A stretch of DNA of 64,000 nucleotides from Bradyrhizobium sp. PSBB068 (GTDB lineage: Bacteria > Pseudomonadota > Alphaproteobacteria > Rhizobiales > Xanthobacteraceae), in NCBI GenBank assembly GCA_016839165.1, contig CP069300.1, positions 5,704,001-5,768,000 on the forward strand. Direction: 5' to 3'. The notes beneath the pieces were generated by a model, which ran no database searches, was not told where the DNA came from, and saw only the letters and a list, made by a program, of their open reading frames with translations. This document shows positions 44,518 through 54,343 of the stretch, one piece after another. The translations under genes and the position numbers were made by a program. The stretch's first letter is position 1. Every line of letters starts with the position of its first letter.

Positions 44518-45456
44518 TTACCAATAATCGGCAGGCAGCTCTTGGCTCCGCGGCGGATCAGCGCCCGCGCGGGTGCAGGTGAAGGCGGCGCATTTGCAGG
44601 CAAAGGCCAGCGCGCGCGTGAGCTCGGCGGCAGAGATGTCGGCGAGCCGCTGCCGCGCGATCCGGTCCAGCCGATGCAATGCGGCCAGCAGCGCCGCCTG
44701 AAAGCTGTCGCCGGCGCCGATCGTATCCACCACGTTCACCACCGGCGCCTTGACCTCGATCGGTCCGGCCTTTTGATGCCAGGCGGAGGCGCCGTCATTG
44801 CCGCGCGTGATGACGACGAGCGATGCACCGCCCGACAGCAGCGCCTCGGCCCTGTTGGCATAGGCCTCGTCGCCGAACAGATAGGCGAAGTCGACGTCGG
44901 ACATTTTCACGATGTCGGCCTTGCCGGAGAACGCCAGCATGCGTGCGCGATAGGCGTCCCTGTCCTTGACCAGGTTCGGCCGGCAATTCGGGTCGAGCGC
45001 GATCGTCACGTTCGCCCTGATATCCTCGATGAAGGCGAGCGTCTCAGCCGCGCCCTTGTCATGGACCAACGTAGTTGAGCCGATATGAACGCAGGTGACC
45101 CCGTTGAGCGCGATCGCGCCGCGCCGGTAGGTCCAGTTCCGCGCTGCGGTGTCAGCGTCATAGAAGGCGTACTCCGTCTCGGTGCCGGTGACGCGCGCAA
45201 AGGCCAGCGTGGCCTGGTCGTCGCTGCGCGTCGCGCGGCTGAGATCGACGCCCGAAGCTGCGGCGTGATCGGCGATCATCTTGCCGAAGGTGTCGGTCGC
45301 GATGCCGCCGACAAAGCCGGTGGGCACATCGAGCCGCGCGCTGCCGATCGCGATGTTGAGGCAGGAGCCGCCGACCGCCGGTGTCAGGGCCTCGCGCCCA
45401 TCCGCCGTCCGCGACGGCAGGAAATCGATCAACGCATCTCCGCAACTCAGCAGCAT
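44518..45456 (-). CDS. PfkB family carbohydrate kinase (fructokinase-like)
   Basis: A 312-residue sugar kinase. The N-terminal PfkB signature is AVGGSCLNIAIGSARLD, and the C-terminal ATP site has VVDTIGAGDSFQAALLAAL with the catalytic Asp. Overall it resembles bacterial fructokinases. In the polyol operon it would phosphorylate the ketose made by the dehydrogenase (for example fructose from mannitol or sorbitol). It starts 9 bp after the stop of the FGGY kinase gene on the same strand. Confidence 0.88.
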   Translation of the reverse strand: MLLSCGDALIDFLPSRTADGREALTPAVGGSCLNIAIGSARLDVPTGFVGGIATDTFGKMIADHAAASGVDLSRATRSDDQATLAFARVTGTETEYAFYDADTAARNWTYRRGAIALNGVTCVHIGSTTLVHDKGAAETLAFIEDIRANVTIALDPNCRPNLVKDRDAYRARMLAFSGKADIVKMSDVDFAYLFGDEAYANRAEALLSGGASLVVITRGNDGASAWHQKAGPIEVKAPVVNVVDTIGAGDSFQAALLAALHRLDRIARQRLADISAAELTRALAFACKCAAFTCTRAGADPPRSQELPADYW

Positions 45457-45465
45457 GCCAACACC

Positions 45466-47118
45466 TTAAACCGGCGCCTCGCCGGGCGCCCGCTTCATCG
45501 CCTCGCGGCTGTCGCGATCGAGCGCCCGCAGCATCTTGTGCACGCCGCGCTTCCGGCGATGGAAATCAGCCAGCTCCGGCGCGGTCGGCTCGCTCAGCCG
45601 CCCGAGCGCCGACATGCCCGCCATCGCCGCATTGATCGAATGATGCGCGCCGCTGGCGACGGCGCCCAGCATCGCGGCGCCCAGCAATACGGGTTCTTGC
45701 GTCTGCGGCAGCGCCACCGCATAGCCTGTCGTGTCGGCCATGATCTGGCGCACCAGCGGGCTGCGGCTGGCGCCGCCGCCGATCACGATGGTCTTGCCGC
45801 TGACGCCATGGGCCTGTAGCGCCTCGATGACGTCGGCGAGGCCATAGGCCAGTCCGCAAAGGCCGGCGATGAACAGCCGCTCCAACGCCGACACATCGGT
45901 GTCGAGATCGAGCCCCGCGATCACCGCGCGCGAGCCGGGATCGGCATAGGGCGAACGATTGCCGAGGAATTCCGGCAGAACATGAACGTTGCGCGCGAGC
46001 AGCGCAGCCGCACCGGCATTGCCGCTGCGCGTCAGGATGCGCTTCTCGAGATACTCGATGACATCGACGCCGTCGCGCTTCGCAGCGGCCTGGACTTCAG
46101 CATGGGCCGGATGCGACTTCAGCAGATGGTCGATCGCGGCGCCGGCCGCCGACTGCCCGCCTTCGTTGAGCCAGAAGCCCGGCACCATGCCTTCGAAATA
46201 CGGGCCCCAGACGCCAGGCACAAAGCAGGGATCGACCGTCGTTGCCATGATGCACGCCGACGTCCCCATGATGTAGGCCAATCGCTGGCAGACATCGACC
46301 TCGGCGCCGGAGCCATCGCGGCCGCCGATCGCGCCGACGCCGCCGGCATGGGCATCGATCAGCGAGGCGCCGACCGCGGTTCCCGGCAGCAGGCCGAGAT
46401 CGCGCGCCGCATCCGCCGACAGTCCGCGGCCAAGCGGCGAACCGGGCGGCACGATCTCGGTGCCGATGCGCCCAAAGCGATCGGCCGCGAGCGCCTCCAG
46501 TCCGACGCGCTTGAGGAAGGACTCACTCCAGCCGCCTTCGCCCGCAACATAAGTCCATTTGCAGGTCACCGTGCAGGTCGAGCGCGCCAGCGAGCCGGTG
46601 GCGCGGAACGAGAGATAGTCGGCGAGATCGAAGAAATGCCCGGCGGCCTCGAAGGTCGCCGGCAGATACCGCTTCAGCCAGAGGATTTTCGGGATCTCCA
46701 TCTCCGGCGAAATGGCGCCGCCGACATAGCGCAGCACCCGGTCGCCGGTCGCGTTGACGAATTCGGTCTCAACCATCGCGCGGTGATCCATCCAGACCAC
46801 GACATTGCGCGCGGAATCGCCGGACGGGCTGACGGTGAGCGGCCGGCCAGCCTTGTTGAGCACGACCAGCGAGCAGGTCGCATCGAAGCCGATGCCCTTG
46901 ACCTGCTCGGCCGCAACCGCCGCCTCGCGCATCGCATGGCGCACGGACGCGACGCACGCCGCCCAGATGTCGTCGGAGGATTGCTCGACGATATCGCCCG
47001 GCTCATGCCAGACCCGGATCGGATGCCGGGCCGAACCCAGCAGCTTGCCCGCCTCGTCGAATACCCCCGCCCGGGCGCTGGTGCTCCCGACGTCCACCCC
47101 GATATAGGCTTGCCGCAT
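45466..47118 (-). CDS. FGGY family carbohydrate kinase (ribulokinase-like)
   Basis: A 550-residue kinase. The N-terminal ATPase-fold start is YIGVDVGSTSARAGVFD; the substrate region has VVVWMDHRAMVE and FDLADYLSFRATG; the C-terminal half has the GGGASRSPLVRQIMADTTG nucleotide site. Features such as WMDHR and FDATCSLV resemble D-ribulokinase-type FGGY proteins rather than glycerol kinase. It likely phosphorylates a pentulose. It starts 27 bp after the dehydrogenase gene, in the same operon. Having two kinases suggests two ketose products, for example from arabitol and mannitol. Confidence 0.88.
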   Translation of the reverse strand: MRQAYIGVDVGSTSARAGVFDEAGKLLGSARHPIRVWHEPGDIVEQSSDDIWAACVASVRHAMREAAVAAEQVKGIGFDATCSLVVLNKAGRPLTVSPSGDSARNVVVWMDHRAMVETEFVNATGDRVLRYVGGAISPEMEIPKILWLKRYLPATFEAAGHFFDLADYLSFRATGSLARSTCTVTCKWTYVAGEGGWSESFLKRVGLEALAADRFGRIGTEIVPPGSPLGRGLSADAARDLGLLPGTAVGASLIDAHAGGVGAIGGRDGSGAEVDVCQRLAYIMGTSACIMATTVDPCFVPGVWGPYFEGMVPGFWLNEGGQSAAGAAIDHLLKSHPAHAEVQAAAKRDGVDVIEYLEKRILTRSGNAGAAALLARNVHVLPEFLGNRSPYADPGSRAVIAGLDLDTDVSALERLFIAGLCGLAYGLADVIEALQAHGVSGKTIVIGGGASRSPLVRQIMADTTGYAVALPQTQEPVLLGAAMLGAVASGAHHSINAAMAGMSALGRLSEPTAPELADFHRRKRGVHKMLRALDRDSREAMKRAPGEAPV

Positions 47119-47145
47119 GGCCGCTCCGTTATTTTCGGCGCGAGC

Positions 47146-47919
47146 TTACCAGCAAGTGTAGCCGCCATCGACCAGAACGATGCTTCCGGTCATCAGGCTC
47201 GCGGCCTCGGAGGCCAGGAACAAGACGACGGAAGCGATCTCGTCGACCTGCCCCATCCGGGCCATCGGGGTTCCGCCGATCCAGGCATCGTACATTCTGG
47301 GGCTGTTCTTGACGAAGGCATTCAGCGGCGTCTCGATATAGGTCGGCGCCACCGCGTTGACGCGAACCCCGCGCGCGGCCCATTCGGCCGCGAGCGATTT
47401 GGTCAAATGGTGCACGGCGGCCTTGGAGGCGTTGTAGAAGCACTGTTCCTGCGGCTTGTTGACGATGAAGCCGGACATCGAGCCGACATTGACGATGGTG
47501 CCGGACTTGGCCTTCAGCATGTGATTGCCGAAGGCACGGCAGCACCAGAAGGTGCCGTTCAGATTGACGTCGATGACGTTGAGCCAATGCTCGTCGGTGA
47601 CGGTCTCGGCCGGGGTCTCGCTGCGGGCGATGCCGGCATTGTTGACCAGGATGTCGACCTTGCCGTACTTGCGCACCAGCTCGTCGGCGACCGCCGAGAC
47701 GCGGCCGGAATCGGTCACGTCCATCAGCGCGATATCCGCATCATAGCCCTTGGCCTTCAACTCCGCCTGCGCGTCGTGGGCCGCCTTGGCGTCGCGATCA
47801 CCGATGACAACCTTGGCGCCGGCTTCGGCCAGCGCCTCGGCGCAGGCGAGCCCGATGCCCTGCCCGGCGCCGGTGATGATGGCGGTCTTGCCGCCCAGCT
47901 TGAATTTTTCCAGATACAT
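47146..47919 (-). CDS. Short-chain dehydrogenase/reductase, probable polyol dehydrogenase
   Basis: A 257-residue SDR. The NAD-binding motif TGAGQGIG is at 16-23, NNAG at 93-96, and the catalytic residues Ser147/149, Tyr162 and Lys166 lie in VGSMSG and YNASK. Operon context (polyol binding protein, permeases, ATPase, two kinases) points to oxidation of a sugar alcohol to a ketose, as with D-arabinitol or sorbitol dehydrogenases. The ATG has GGAAG upstream. The frame is open far upstream, but that part overlaps transporter genes and is a shadow. Confidence 0.9.
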   Translation of the reverse strand: MYLEKFKLGGKTAIITGAGQGIGLACAEALAEAGAKVVIGDRDAKAAHDAQAELKAKGYDADIALMDVTDSGRVSAVADELVRKYGKVDILVNNAGIARSETPAETVTDEHWLNVIDVNLNGTFWCCRAFGNHMLKAKSGTIVNVGSMSGFIVNKPQEQCFYNASKAAVHHLTKSLAAEWAARGVRVNAVAPTYIETPLNAFVKNSPRMYDAWIGGTPMARMGQVDEIASVVLFLASEAASLMTGSIVLVDGGYTCW

Positions 47920-47930
47920 TTTCTTCTTCC

Positions 47931-48938
<1,008 letters not shown>

Positions 48939-48953
48939 GAAAAAGCCTTTCTG

Positions 48954-49784
48954 CTACTTGACCGCGCCGAAGGTCAGGCCGCGAACCAGCTGCCGCTGAC
49001 TGAACCAGCCGAGCACGAGAATGGGCGCGATCGCGAGCGTCGACGCCGCCGACAATTTTGCCCAGAACAAGCCTTCCGGGCTGGAATAGGATGCGATGAA
49101 CACGGTGAGCGGCGCGGCCTCCAGCGTCGACAGATTGAGCGTCCAGAATGCCTCGTTCCACGCCAGGATCAGGTTGAGCAGCAGGGTCGAGGCGAGCCCC
49201 GGCACCGCCATCGGCGTCAGCACGTAGATCAGCTCGCGGCCGATCGTGGCGCCGTCCATCCGCGCCGCCTCCAGGATGTCCTTCGGGATCTCCTTGAAAT
49301 AGGTGAACAGCATCCAGATCACGATCGGCAGATTGCCGAGGCACAGGATGAAGACCAGGCCGGTCCGGGTGTCGAGCAGGCCGACGGTCCGGAAGATCAG
49401 GTAGATCGGCACCAGCACGCCGACCGGCGGCATCATCTTGGTCGACAGCATCCAGAGCAGCACGTCCTTGGTGCGCTTGGTCGGCGAGAACGCCATCGAC
49501 CATGCCGCCGGGATCGCGATCAGCATCGCGATCAGGGTCGATCCCCCTGCAATGATGATCGAGTTGAGCGCATGGTGTAAATAATCGCTGCGCTCCTGCA
49601 CCGTGACGTAGTTCTCCGTGGTCCAGTGGAAGAACAGGAACGATGGCGGAATCGCGAACGCCTCGAGTTCGGTCTTGAAGCTCGCCAGCACCATCCACAG
49701 GATCGGGAAGAAGATCAGGAAGCCGACCAGCCAGGCGGCTGCCGTCGAGATCACCTTGCGCCGTGTCGTGACCATCCGCGCCAT
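48954..49784 (-). CDS. Sugar/polyol ABC transporter permease, MalG/SmoG-like
   Basis: A 276-residue six-helix permease. The first helix is TAAAWLVGFLIFFPILWMVL; the EAA loop is KDILEAARMDGATIGREL. The MMPPVGVLVPIYLIFRTVGL segment is typical of polyol/mannitol permeases of the SmoG type. The gene starts 4 bp after the partner permease stop and ends 15 bp before the ATPase gene. Confidence 0.92.
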   Translation of the reverse strand: MARMVTTRRKVISTAAAWLVGFLIFFPILWMVLASFKTELEAFAIPPSFLFFHWTTENYVTVQERSDYLHHALNSIIIAGGSTLIAMLIAIPAAWSMAFSPTKRTKDVLLWMLSTKMMPPVGVLVPIYLIFRTVGLLDTRTGLVFILCLGNLPIVIWMLFTYFKEIPKDILEAARMDGATIGRELIYVLTPMAVPGLASTLLLNLILAWNEAFWTLNLSTLEAAPLTVFIASYSSPEGLFWAKLSAASTLAIAPILVLGWFSQRQLVRGLTFGAVK

Positions 49785-49788
49785 GACG

Positions 49789-50661
49789 TTACGCCTCCAG
49801 ATTGCGGCCGACGATGCGAACGAGGAAGAACGCGACGATGTTGGCGAGCACCACCGCGACCAGGCCGCCCGCCGAGGCGCTGCCGACGTCGTACTGGATC
49901 AGCGCCTGCGAATAGATCAGGAAGGCGATGTTGGTGGTCTGCAGGCCGGGCCCGCCGCCTGTCGTGACGAAAATCTCTGCGAATACCGTGAGCAGGAAGA
50001 TGGTCTCGATCAGGATCACCACCGTGATCGGGCGCGCCAGGTGCGGCAGCGTGATGTAGATGAAGGTCGAGATCGCGCTCGCGCCGTCCATCTCGGCCGC
50101 CTCCTTCTGCTCCTCGTCGAGCGATTGCAGCGCGGTGAGCAGGATCAGGGTCGCGAACGGCAGCCACTGCCAGGAGATGATCAGGATCACCGCGAACAGC
50201 GGCGCATCGTTGAACCAGTCGATCGCCGGCAGACCGAATAGATGCGCGATCCAGGCGAACAGGCCTGACACCGGATGCATCAACAGGTTCTTCCAGACCA
50301 GCGCGCTCACCGTCGGCATCACGAAGAATGGCGCGATTACCATCAGGCGGACGATCGAGAGCCCGACCACCTGCTGGTCGAGCAACAGCGCCAGCGGCAC
50401 ACCGAGGATGATCGTGATCGCGAGCACCGAGCCGACCAGCACCAAGGTATTCTGCAGCGAGGCGAGGAAGGCCGGATCGGTGAGGAAGTAGCGGAAGTTC
50501 TCTAAGCCAACGAACGATTCGGAGCCGGGATCGAGCAGATTGTAGTGCAGCGTCGCAAAGTAGATCGTGAGCGCCAGCGGCACGATCATCCAGATGAACA
50601 GCAGCGCCACGGCCGGCGTGAGCAGCGTGCGTGCGAGCAGTTGGGTCTGCTGGGTCGCCAT
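49789..50661 (-). CDS. Sugar/polyol ABC transporter permease, MalF/SmoF-like
   Basis: A 290-residue permease with six helices. The start at 50659-50661 has GGAGG 5 bases upstream. The first helix is LLTPAVALLFIWMIVPLALT; the EAA loop is KEAAEMDGASAISTFIYIT. The open frame continues upstream but covers the two hairpins and lacks coding sense. It is the partner of the MalG-like permease. Confidence 0.92.
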   Translation of the reverse strand: MATQQTQLLARTLLTPAVALLFIWMIVPLALTIYFATLHYNLLDPGSESFVGLENFRYFLTDPAFLASLQNTLVLVGSVLAITIILGVPLALLLDQQVVGLSIVRLMVIAPFFVMPTVSALVWKNLLMHPVSGLFAWIAHLFGLPAIDWFNDAPLFAVILIISWQWLPFATLILLTALQSLDEEQKEAAEMDGASAISTFIYITLPHLARPITVVILIETIFLLTVFAEIFVTTGGGPGLQTTNIAFLIYSQALIQYDVGSASAGGLVAVVLANIVAFFLVRIVGRNLEA

Positions 50662-50677
50662 CCCCGCCTCCTTCTCT

Positions 50678-50716
50678 AAAGCGCGATGATATTTGGTTGA
50701 ATCGTCATCGCGCTTT
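50678..50716. repeat. Perfect hairpin AAAGCGCGATGA/TCATCGCGCTTT
   Basis: Twelve-base arms around a 15-base loop, between the binding-protein and permease genes of the polyol operon. It lies directly beside repeat copy 2 at 50731. Confidence 0.85.
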
Positions 50717-50730
50717 GGCTCTTTGTTTGA

Positions 50731-50775
50731 GCATGATCTTTTCGGAAAACCGCTTCGCACTTTTCCGGATCATGC
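50731..50775. repeat. 45-bp imperfect palindromic repeat, copy 2
   Basis: Same element as at 9318-9362, with outer arms GCATGATC/GATCATGC and inner arms GGAAAA/TTTTCC. It is in the 239-bp gap after the binding-protein gene. Confidence 0.87.
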
Positions 50776-50900
50776 TTTAGGGAAAGGAGCGACCATCCCG
50801 CTGCGGGACAGGATGGTCGCGAGTGGTCCAGCTCGGGAGGTCTTGAGCTGGTCGAAGGGCCGCGACGCCGATCAGATCGCGTCGAGGCTATCTGTTTGCG

Positions 50901-52214
50901 CTACTTGATGTAGCCCGCCCGCTTCATTTCGCGCTCGGTCGAGGATTGGGCCGCAGCGAGCGCTGCGTCGACGGTGCTCGAGCCCGAGAGCGCGGCCGAG
51001 AATTGCTGGCCCACCGCGGTGCCGATGCCCTGGAACTCCGGAATCGCCGCATACTGCACACCGACATACGGCACCGGCTTCACGGTCGGGTGGCTCGGAT
51101 CAGCCGCATCGATCGAGGCCAGGGTCATCTTGGCGAACGGCGCCGCCTTCAGATATTCGGGGTTCTGATACAGCGAGGTCCGCGTTCCCGGAGGCACGTT
51201 GGACCAGCCTTCCTTCGACGCGACGAGCTTGGAGTAATCCTTGCTGGTCGCCCAGGCGATGAACTTCTCCGCCGCATCGACCTTCTTCGAGCCGGCGGGA
51301 ATGGCGAGACTCCATGCCCACAGCCAGTTGGCGTTCTTGCCGAGGCCGGTGTTCGGCGCCAGCGCGAAGCCGACCTTGCCGGCGACCGTGGATTGCGCCG
51401 GGTTGGTCACGAACGATGCCGCCACCGTGGCGTCGATCCACATCGCGCATTTGCCGGCGTTGAACAGAGCAAGGTTCTCGTTGAAGCCGTTGGAAGACGC
51501 ACCGGGAGGGCCGGCCTGCTTCATCAGGTCGACATAGGTCGTCAACGTCTTCTTCCATTCCGGCGAGTTGAACTGCGGCTCCCACTTCTCGTCGAACCAG
51601 CGCGCGCCGAACGAATTCGACATCGCGGTCAGGAACGCCATGTTCTCACCCCAGCCGGCCTTGCCGCGCAGGCAGATGCCATAGACGCCGGCCGACTTGT
51701 CGGTCAGCTTCTTCGCCGCATCGACCACGAAATCCCAGGTCGGGCTGTCCGGCATCTTCAGGCCGGCCTTGTCGAACAGGTCGGTGCGGTACATCACCAT
51801 CGAGCTCTCGCCGTAGAACGGCGCGGCGTAGAGCTTGCCGTCGACCGAGACCGCGTCGCGGATCTTGGGCAAGAGGTCATTGACGTCGTAATCGGCGCCG
51901 AGCTTGTCGAGCGGCACCAGCCAGCTCTTCTTGGCCCAGATCGGCACCTCATAGGTGCCGATGGTCAGCACGTCGAACTGACCGCCCTTGGTCGCGATGT
52001 CGGTCGTCACGCGCTGGCGCAGCACGTTCTCCTCGAGCGTCACCCATTTGACAGTGATGTCCGGATTCTTCGCGGTGAATTCGCTGGTGAGCCCCTGCAT
52101 GCGGATCATGTCGCCGTTGTTGACGGTCGCCACCGTCAGCGTGGTCTGGGCGATCGAGGGGGCAGAGATCAAAAGCGCAGCCGCGCCCGCAACGGCGCAA
52201 AGGACGTTTTTCAA
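50901..52214 (-). CDS. Sugar/polyol ABC transporter substrate-binding protein (SmoE-like)
   Basis: A 437-residue family 1 binding protein. Signal peptide MKNVLCAVAGAAALLISAPS, cleaved after IAQ. Motifs such as TIGTYEVPIWAKKSWLVPLD and YAAPFYGESSMVMYRTDLF resemble sorbitol/mannitol-binding proteins. It is the first gene of the catabolic operon, with candidate operators 22-55 bp upstream of its start. A 239-bp gap with two hairpins separates it from the permease genes, a common way to produce more binding protein than channel. Confidence 0.9.
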   Translation of the reverse strand: MKNVLCAVAGAAALLISAPSIAQTTLTVATVNNGDMIRMQGLTSEFTAKNPDITVKWVTLEENVLRQRVTTDIATKGGQFDVLTIGTYEVPIWAKKSWLVPLDKLGADYDVNDLLPKIRDAVSVDGKLYAAPFYGESSMVMYRTDLFDKAGLKMPDSPTWDFVVDAAKKLTDKSAGVYGICLRGKAGWGENMAFLTAMSNSFGARWFDEKWEPQFNSPEWKKTLTTYVDLMKQAGPPGASSNGFNENLALFNAGKCAMWIDATVAASFVTNPAQSTVAGKVGFALAPNTGLGKNANWLWAWSLAIPAGSKKVDAAEKFIAWATSKDYSKLVASKEGWSNVPPGTRTSLYQNPEYLKAAPFAKMTLASIDAADPSHPTVKPVPYVGVQYAAIPEFQGIGTAVGQQFSAALSGSSTVDAALAAAQSSTEREMKRAGYIK

Positions 52215-52236
52215 GGTAACCTCCCTTATGTCACGT

Positions 52237-52269
52237 TGAGCATATGCCCACGTGTTGAGCGTATGTTCA
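52237..52269. promoter_or_regulatory. Two 14-bp imperfect palindromes, candidate SorC-type operators
   Basis: Site 1 is TGAGCATATGCCCA (52237-52250) and site 2 TGAGCGTATGTTCA (52256-52269). Each is close to the palindrome TGAGCATATGCTCA and they are 19 bp apart. They lie just upstream of the binding-protein gene. A related half site lies before the phosphatase/regulator pair (54239-54252). Confidence 0.55.
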
Positions 52270-52428
52270 TCCCGTCGTTAAAATTTGTCAAGCGCGCGGG
52301 TGCGCCGTCCCGCGCGATGGCGAGTTCCATTGCACGCTGCAATGGAGTTGTTGCGGAAGCGAACGGGGCGTTGAGCGCCAGGAAGCTAGGGCTAATTGCG
52401 CCGCAGCGGGACCGCGCTCCCTCGCCCC

Positions 52429-52563
52429 GTTCTTACGGGGAGAGGGTTGGGGTGAGGGGCTCTCTCGGCGCATACGGAGCCAGAGGAATGCGTGGAGGCT
52501 CCCCCTCACCCGGAATGCATCTGATGATGCATTCCGGACCTCTCCCCGCAAGCGGGGCGAGGT
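52429..52563. repeat. Modular palindromic repeat, copy C
   Basis: Modules: CTCCCTCGCCCCG/CGGGGAGAGGG hairpin, linker with GTGAGGGG and CCCCTCACCC, central palindrome CCGGAATGCATC-TGAT-GATGCATTCCGG (52511-52538), and hairpin CCTCTCCCCGC-AAG-CGGGGCGAGG. It lies between the binding-protein gene and the regulator gene, in a 386-bp gap. Confidence 0.87.
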
Positions 52564-52600
52564 AAAGTGCAGTGCATGGCCCGATTCGATTATCTACCTC

Positions 52601-53554
52601 TTAGCGATCCAGCACGGCGCGCGCCGTCGCCTCGTCGGTGATCAGGCCGTTGATCACCCGTCCCGCCAATGCCGCCTTGATCGACGGCACCTTGGCGACG
52701 CCGACGGCGGCCGCGATCGTGGTCGAGACCGCGGGGATCTGCGGCGGGATGCTGGTCAGGCGCTTGTTGGTGCCGCCCTTGATCAGGCGGCCCTTGGCGT
52801 CGTAGGCCCAGCCGGTCACCTCGCCGACCGCACCGAGCCGCATCATCTCCAGCAGCTCCTCGCGGGTGACGAAGCCGTCGACATGAACCTGGGCCTTCTG
52901 GTCCATCTGGCCGATGCCGATCAGCCGCAGATCGGCCTTGGCGGCGACCGCCCTCACCCGCGCGATCGGATCGATGCGGACCATGCGGTTGCGCTCGTCC
53001 TCGCTCGACATCAAAAACGGCAGCGGCATCGGGTAGTGACGCGCACCGGTGCGGTCGGCGAGCCGGCCCACCGTGTCGTAGAAGCTCGCCGAGCCGTCGG
53101 CGGAGATGTTGCCGACCAGCGAGACGATCTGGTGATCGGGCCGCTCGATCGGCGAGACGCGCTCGACCGCCGCGCGTACCGCCCGGCCGGTGCCGAGCGC
53201 GACGATGACCGGCGTTTCCGAGCGCAGCGTCATCTCCAGCAGATTGGCGCTGCGCTCGGCAATTCCGGCATTCGACAGCGGCGCCGCTGGATCAGTCGGC
53301 ACGACGTCGCAATGCACCAGATCGAACCGCGCCTTCAGACGGGAGGCGAGCTCCATGCAGGCCGCAATGGGGTGTTCGAGACGAAACGTGATCAGCCGCT
53401 CCGCCAGGCAGAGCGACACAAGGCGCTGCGCCGAAGCCCGCGACACCTGCAGCATTTTTGCAATTTCATCCTGGGTGTGCCCGGCGATGAAGTACAGCCA
53501 GCCGGCGCGCGCCGCATCGTCGAGGCGGGACTTTTCGTTGTCGGGCGCAACCAT
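52601..53554 (-). CDS. SorC/DeoR-type sugar-binding transcriptional regulator
   Basis: A 317-residue regulator. An N-terminal helix-turn-helix (AGHTQDEIAKMLQVSRASAQ) precedes a sugar-phosphate-binding domain (VIVALGTGRAVRAAVERVSP, LVGNISADGSASFYDTVGRL) of the SorC/CggR type. The end (SIKAALAGRVINGLITDEAT) is a typical family C-terminus. It starts 9 bp after the HAD phosphatase gene and is almost certainly the regulator of the adjacent polyol operon. A phosphorylated sugar, possibly made by one of the kinases, is the likely inducer. Confidence 0.9.
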   Translation of the reverse strand: MVAPDNEKSRLDDAARAGWLYFIAGHTQDEIAKMLQVSRASAQRLVSLCLAERLITFRLEHPIAACMELASRLKARFDLVHCDVVPTDPAAPLSNAGIAERSANLLEMTLRSETPVIVALGTGRAVRAAVERVSPIERPDHQIVSLVGNISADGSASFYDTVGRLADRTGARHYPMPLPFLMSSEDERNRMVRIDPIARVRAVAAKADLRLIGIGQMDQKAQVHVDGFVTREELLEMMRLGAVGEVTGWAYDAKGRLIKGGTNKRLTSIPPQIPAVSTTIAAAVGVAKVPSIKAALAGRVINGLITDEATARAVLDR

Positions 53555-53563
53555 CGTGCCGTG

Positions 53564-54229
53564 TCAGCCTTCCATCCAGAAATCAGCCATCGCGGCGAAG
53601 ATTCGATCCGCTCCCGCCTGTCGCAGCAGAGCACTGCCGTCCGCCAAGCGGTAGTGGGCGCCGCCGACAAATCCCCACACTTTCATGCCCGCGGCCTTCG
53701 CGGCCGTCACCCCGCTGACGCTGTCCTCGATCACCAGCGTGCGGCGCGGGTCGGCTGCCATCGCGCTTGCCGCATGCAGGAACAGATCCGGCGCCGGCTT
53801 GCCCTGCTTGACCATTTGCGCGGTGTAGAGCCGTTGCCCGAAGCTCGGCGCAAGGCCGGTCAGCTCCAGCGAGAATTTGACCCGCTCGAGATCGCTCGAC
53901 GAAGCAACGCAATATGGCAGCCGCAACTCCGCAAGCACCGCCGCGATGCCGGCAATCGGCTTGAGCCGGGCGCGGAAGGTCTCGCGCACATCCAGCGCCA
54001 GTTCAGGCAGGAACGTCGCGGGCAATGGCTTTCCCACGCCCCGGCAATAGTCGACCAGGGCCGCGGTGCTGCGCCCGAGGAAGAGTTCTAGCACCTGCTC
54101 CGTGCTGATCTCGATGCCGGCCCGGACCATCGCCTCGGCGAGGCAGCGGCAACTCAACGCCTCGCTGTCGACGAGCACACCGTCGCAGTCGAAGATGACC
54201 AGATCGGTCTCGGGAAGCCGCGGATCCAT
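53564..54229 (-). CDS. HAD-superfamily phosphatase (subfamily IA)
   Basis: A 221-residue HAD hydrolase. The nucleophile motif is FDCDGVLVDSE (Asp14, Asp16), motif II is VASSSD, motif III includes the Lys of QGKPAPDLF and motif IV is VIEDSVSGV. It resembles sugar-phosphate phosphatases such as 2-deoxyglucose-6-phosphatase. It is the first gene of the pair with the SorC regulator, and could lower the inducer level or detoxify excess sugar phosphate; this is inferred. A candidate operator lies directly upstream of its start. Confidence 0.88.
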   Translation of the reverse strand: MDPRLPETDLVIFDCDGVLVDSEALSCRCLAEAMVRAGIEISTEQVLELFLGRSTAALVDYCRGVGKPLPATFLPELALDVRETFRARLKPIAGIAAVLAELRLPYCVASSSDLERVKFSLELTGLAPSFGQRLYTAQMVKQGKPAPDLFLHAASAMAADPRRTLVIEDSVSGVTAAKAAGMKVWGFVGGAHYRLADGSALLRQAGADRIFAAMADFWMEG

Positions 54230-54238
54230 TCCGCCATG

Positions 54239-54262
54239 AGATCATATGCTCACATGATGAGC
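54239..54262. promoter_or_regulatory. Operator-like inverted repeat upstream of the phosphatase/regulator pair
   Basis: Contains CATATGCTCA, identical in reverse to half of site 1 at 52237, and the perfect inverted repeat TGCTCA-CATGA-TGAGCA (54246-54262 or nearly so). It lies within 35 bp upstream of the phosphatase start and would allow autoregulation. Confidence 0.45.
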
Positions 54263-54343
54263 AATAGATCACGATTCCCGCGCGGAATGCCGCGCCTCAA
54301 ATGGTCGCGGTGCACCGCCGAGGATGCTGTGCGACAAGGCGAA

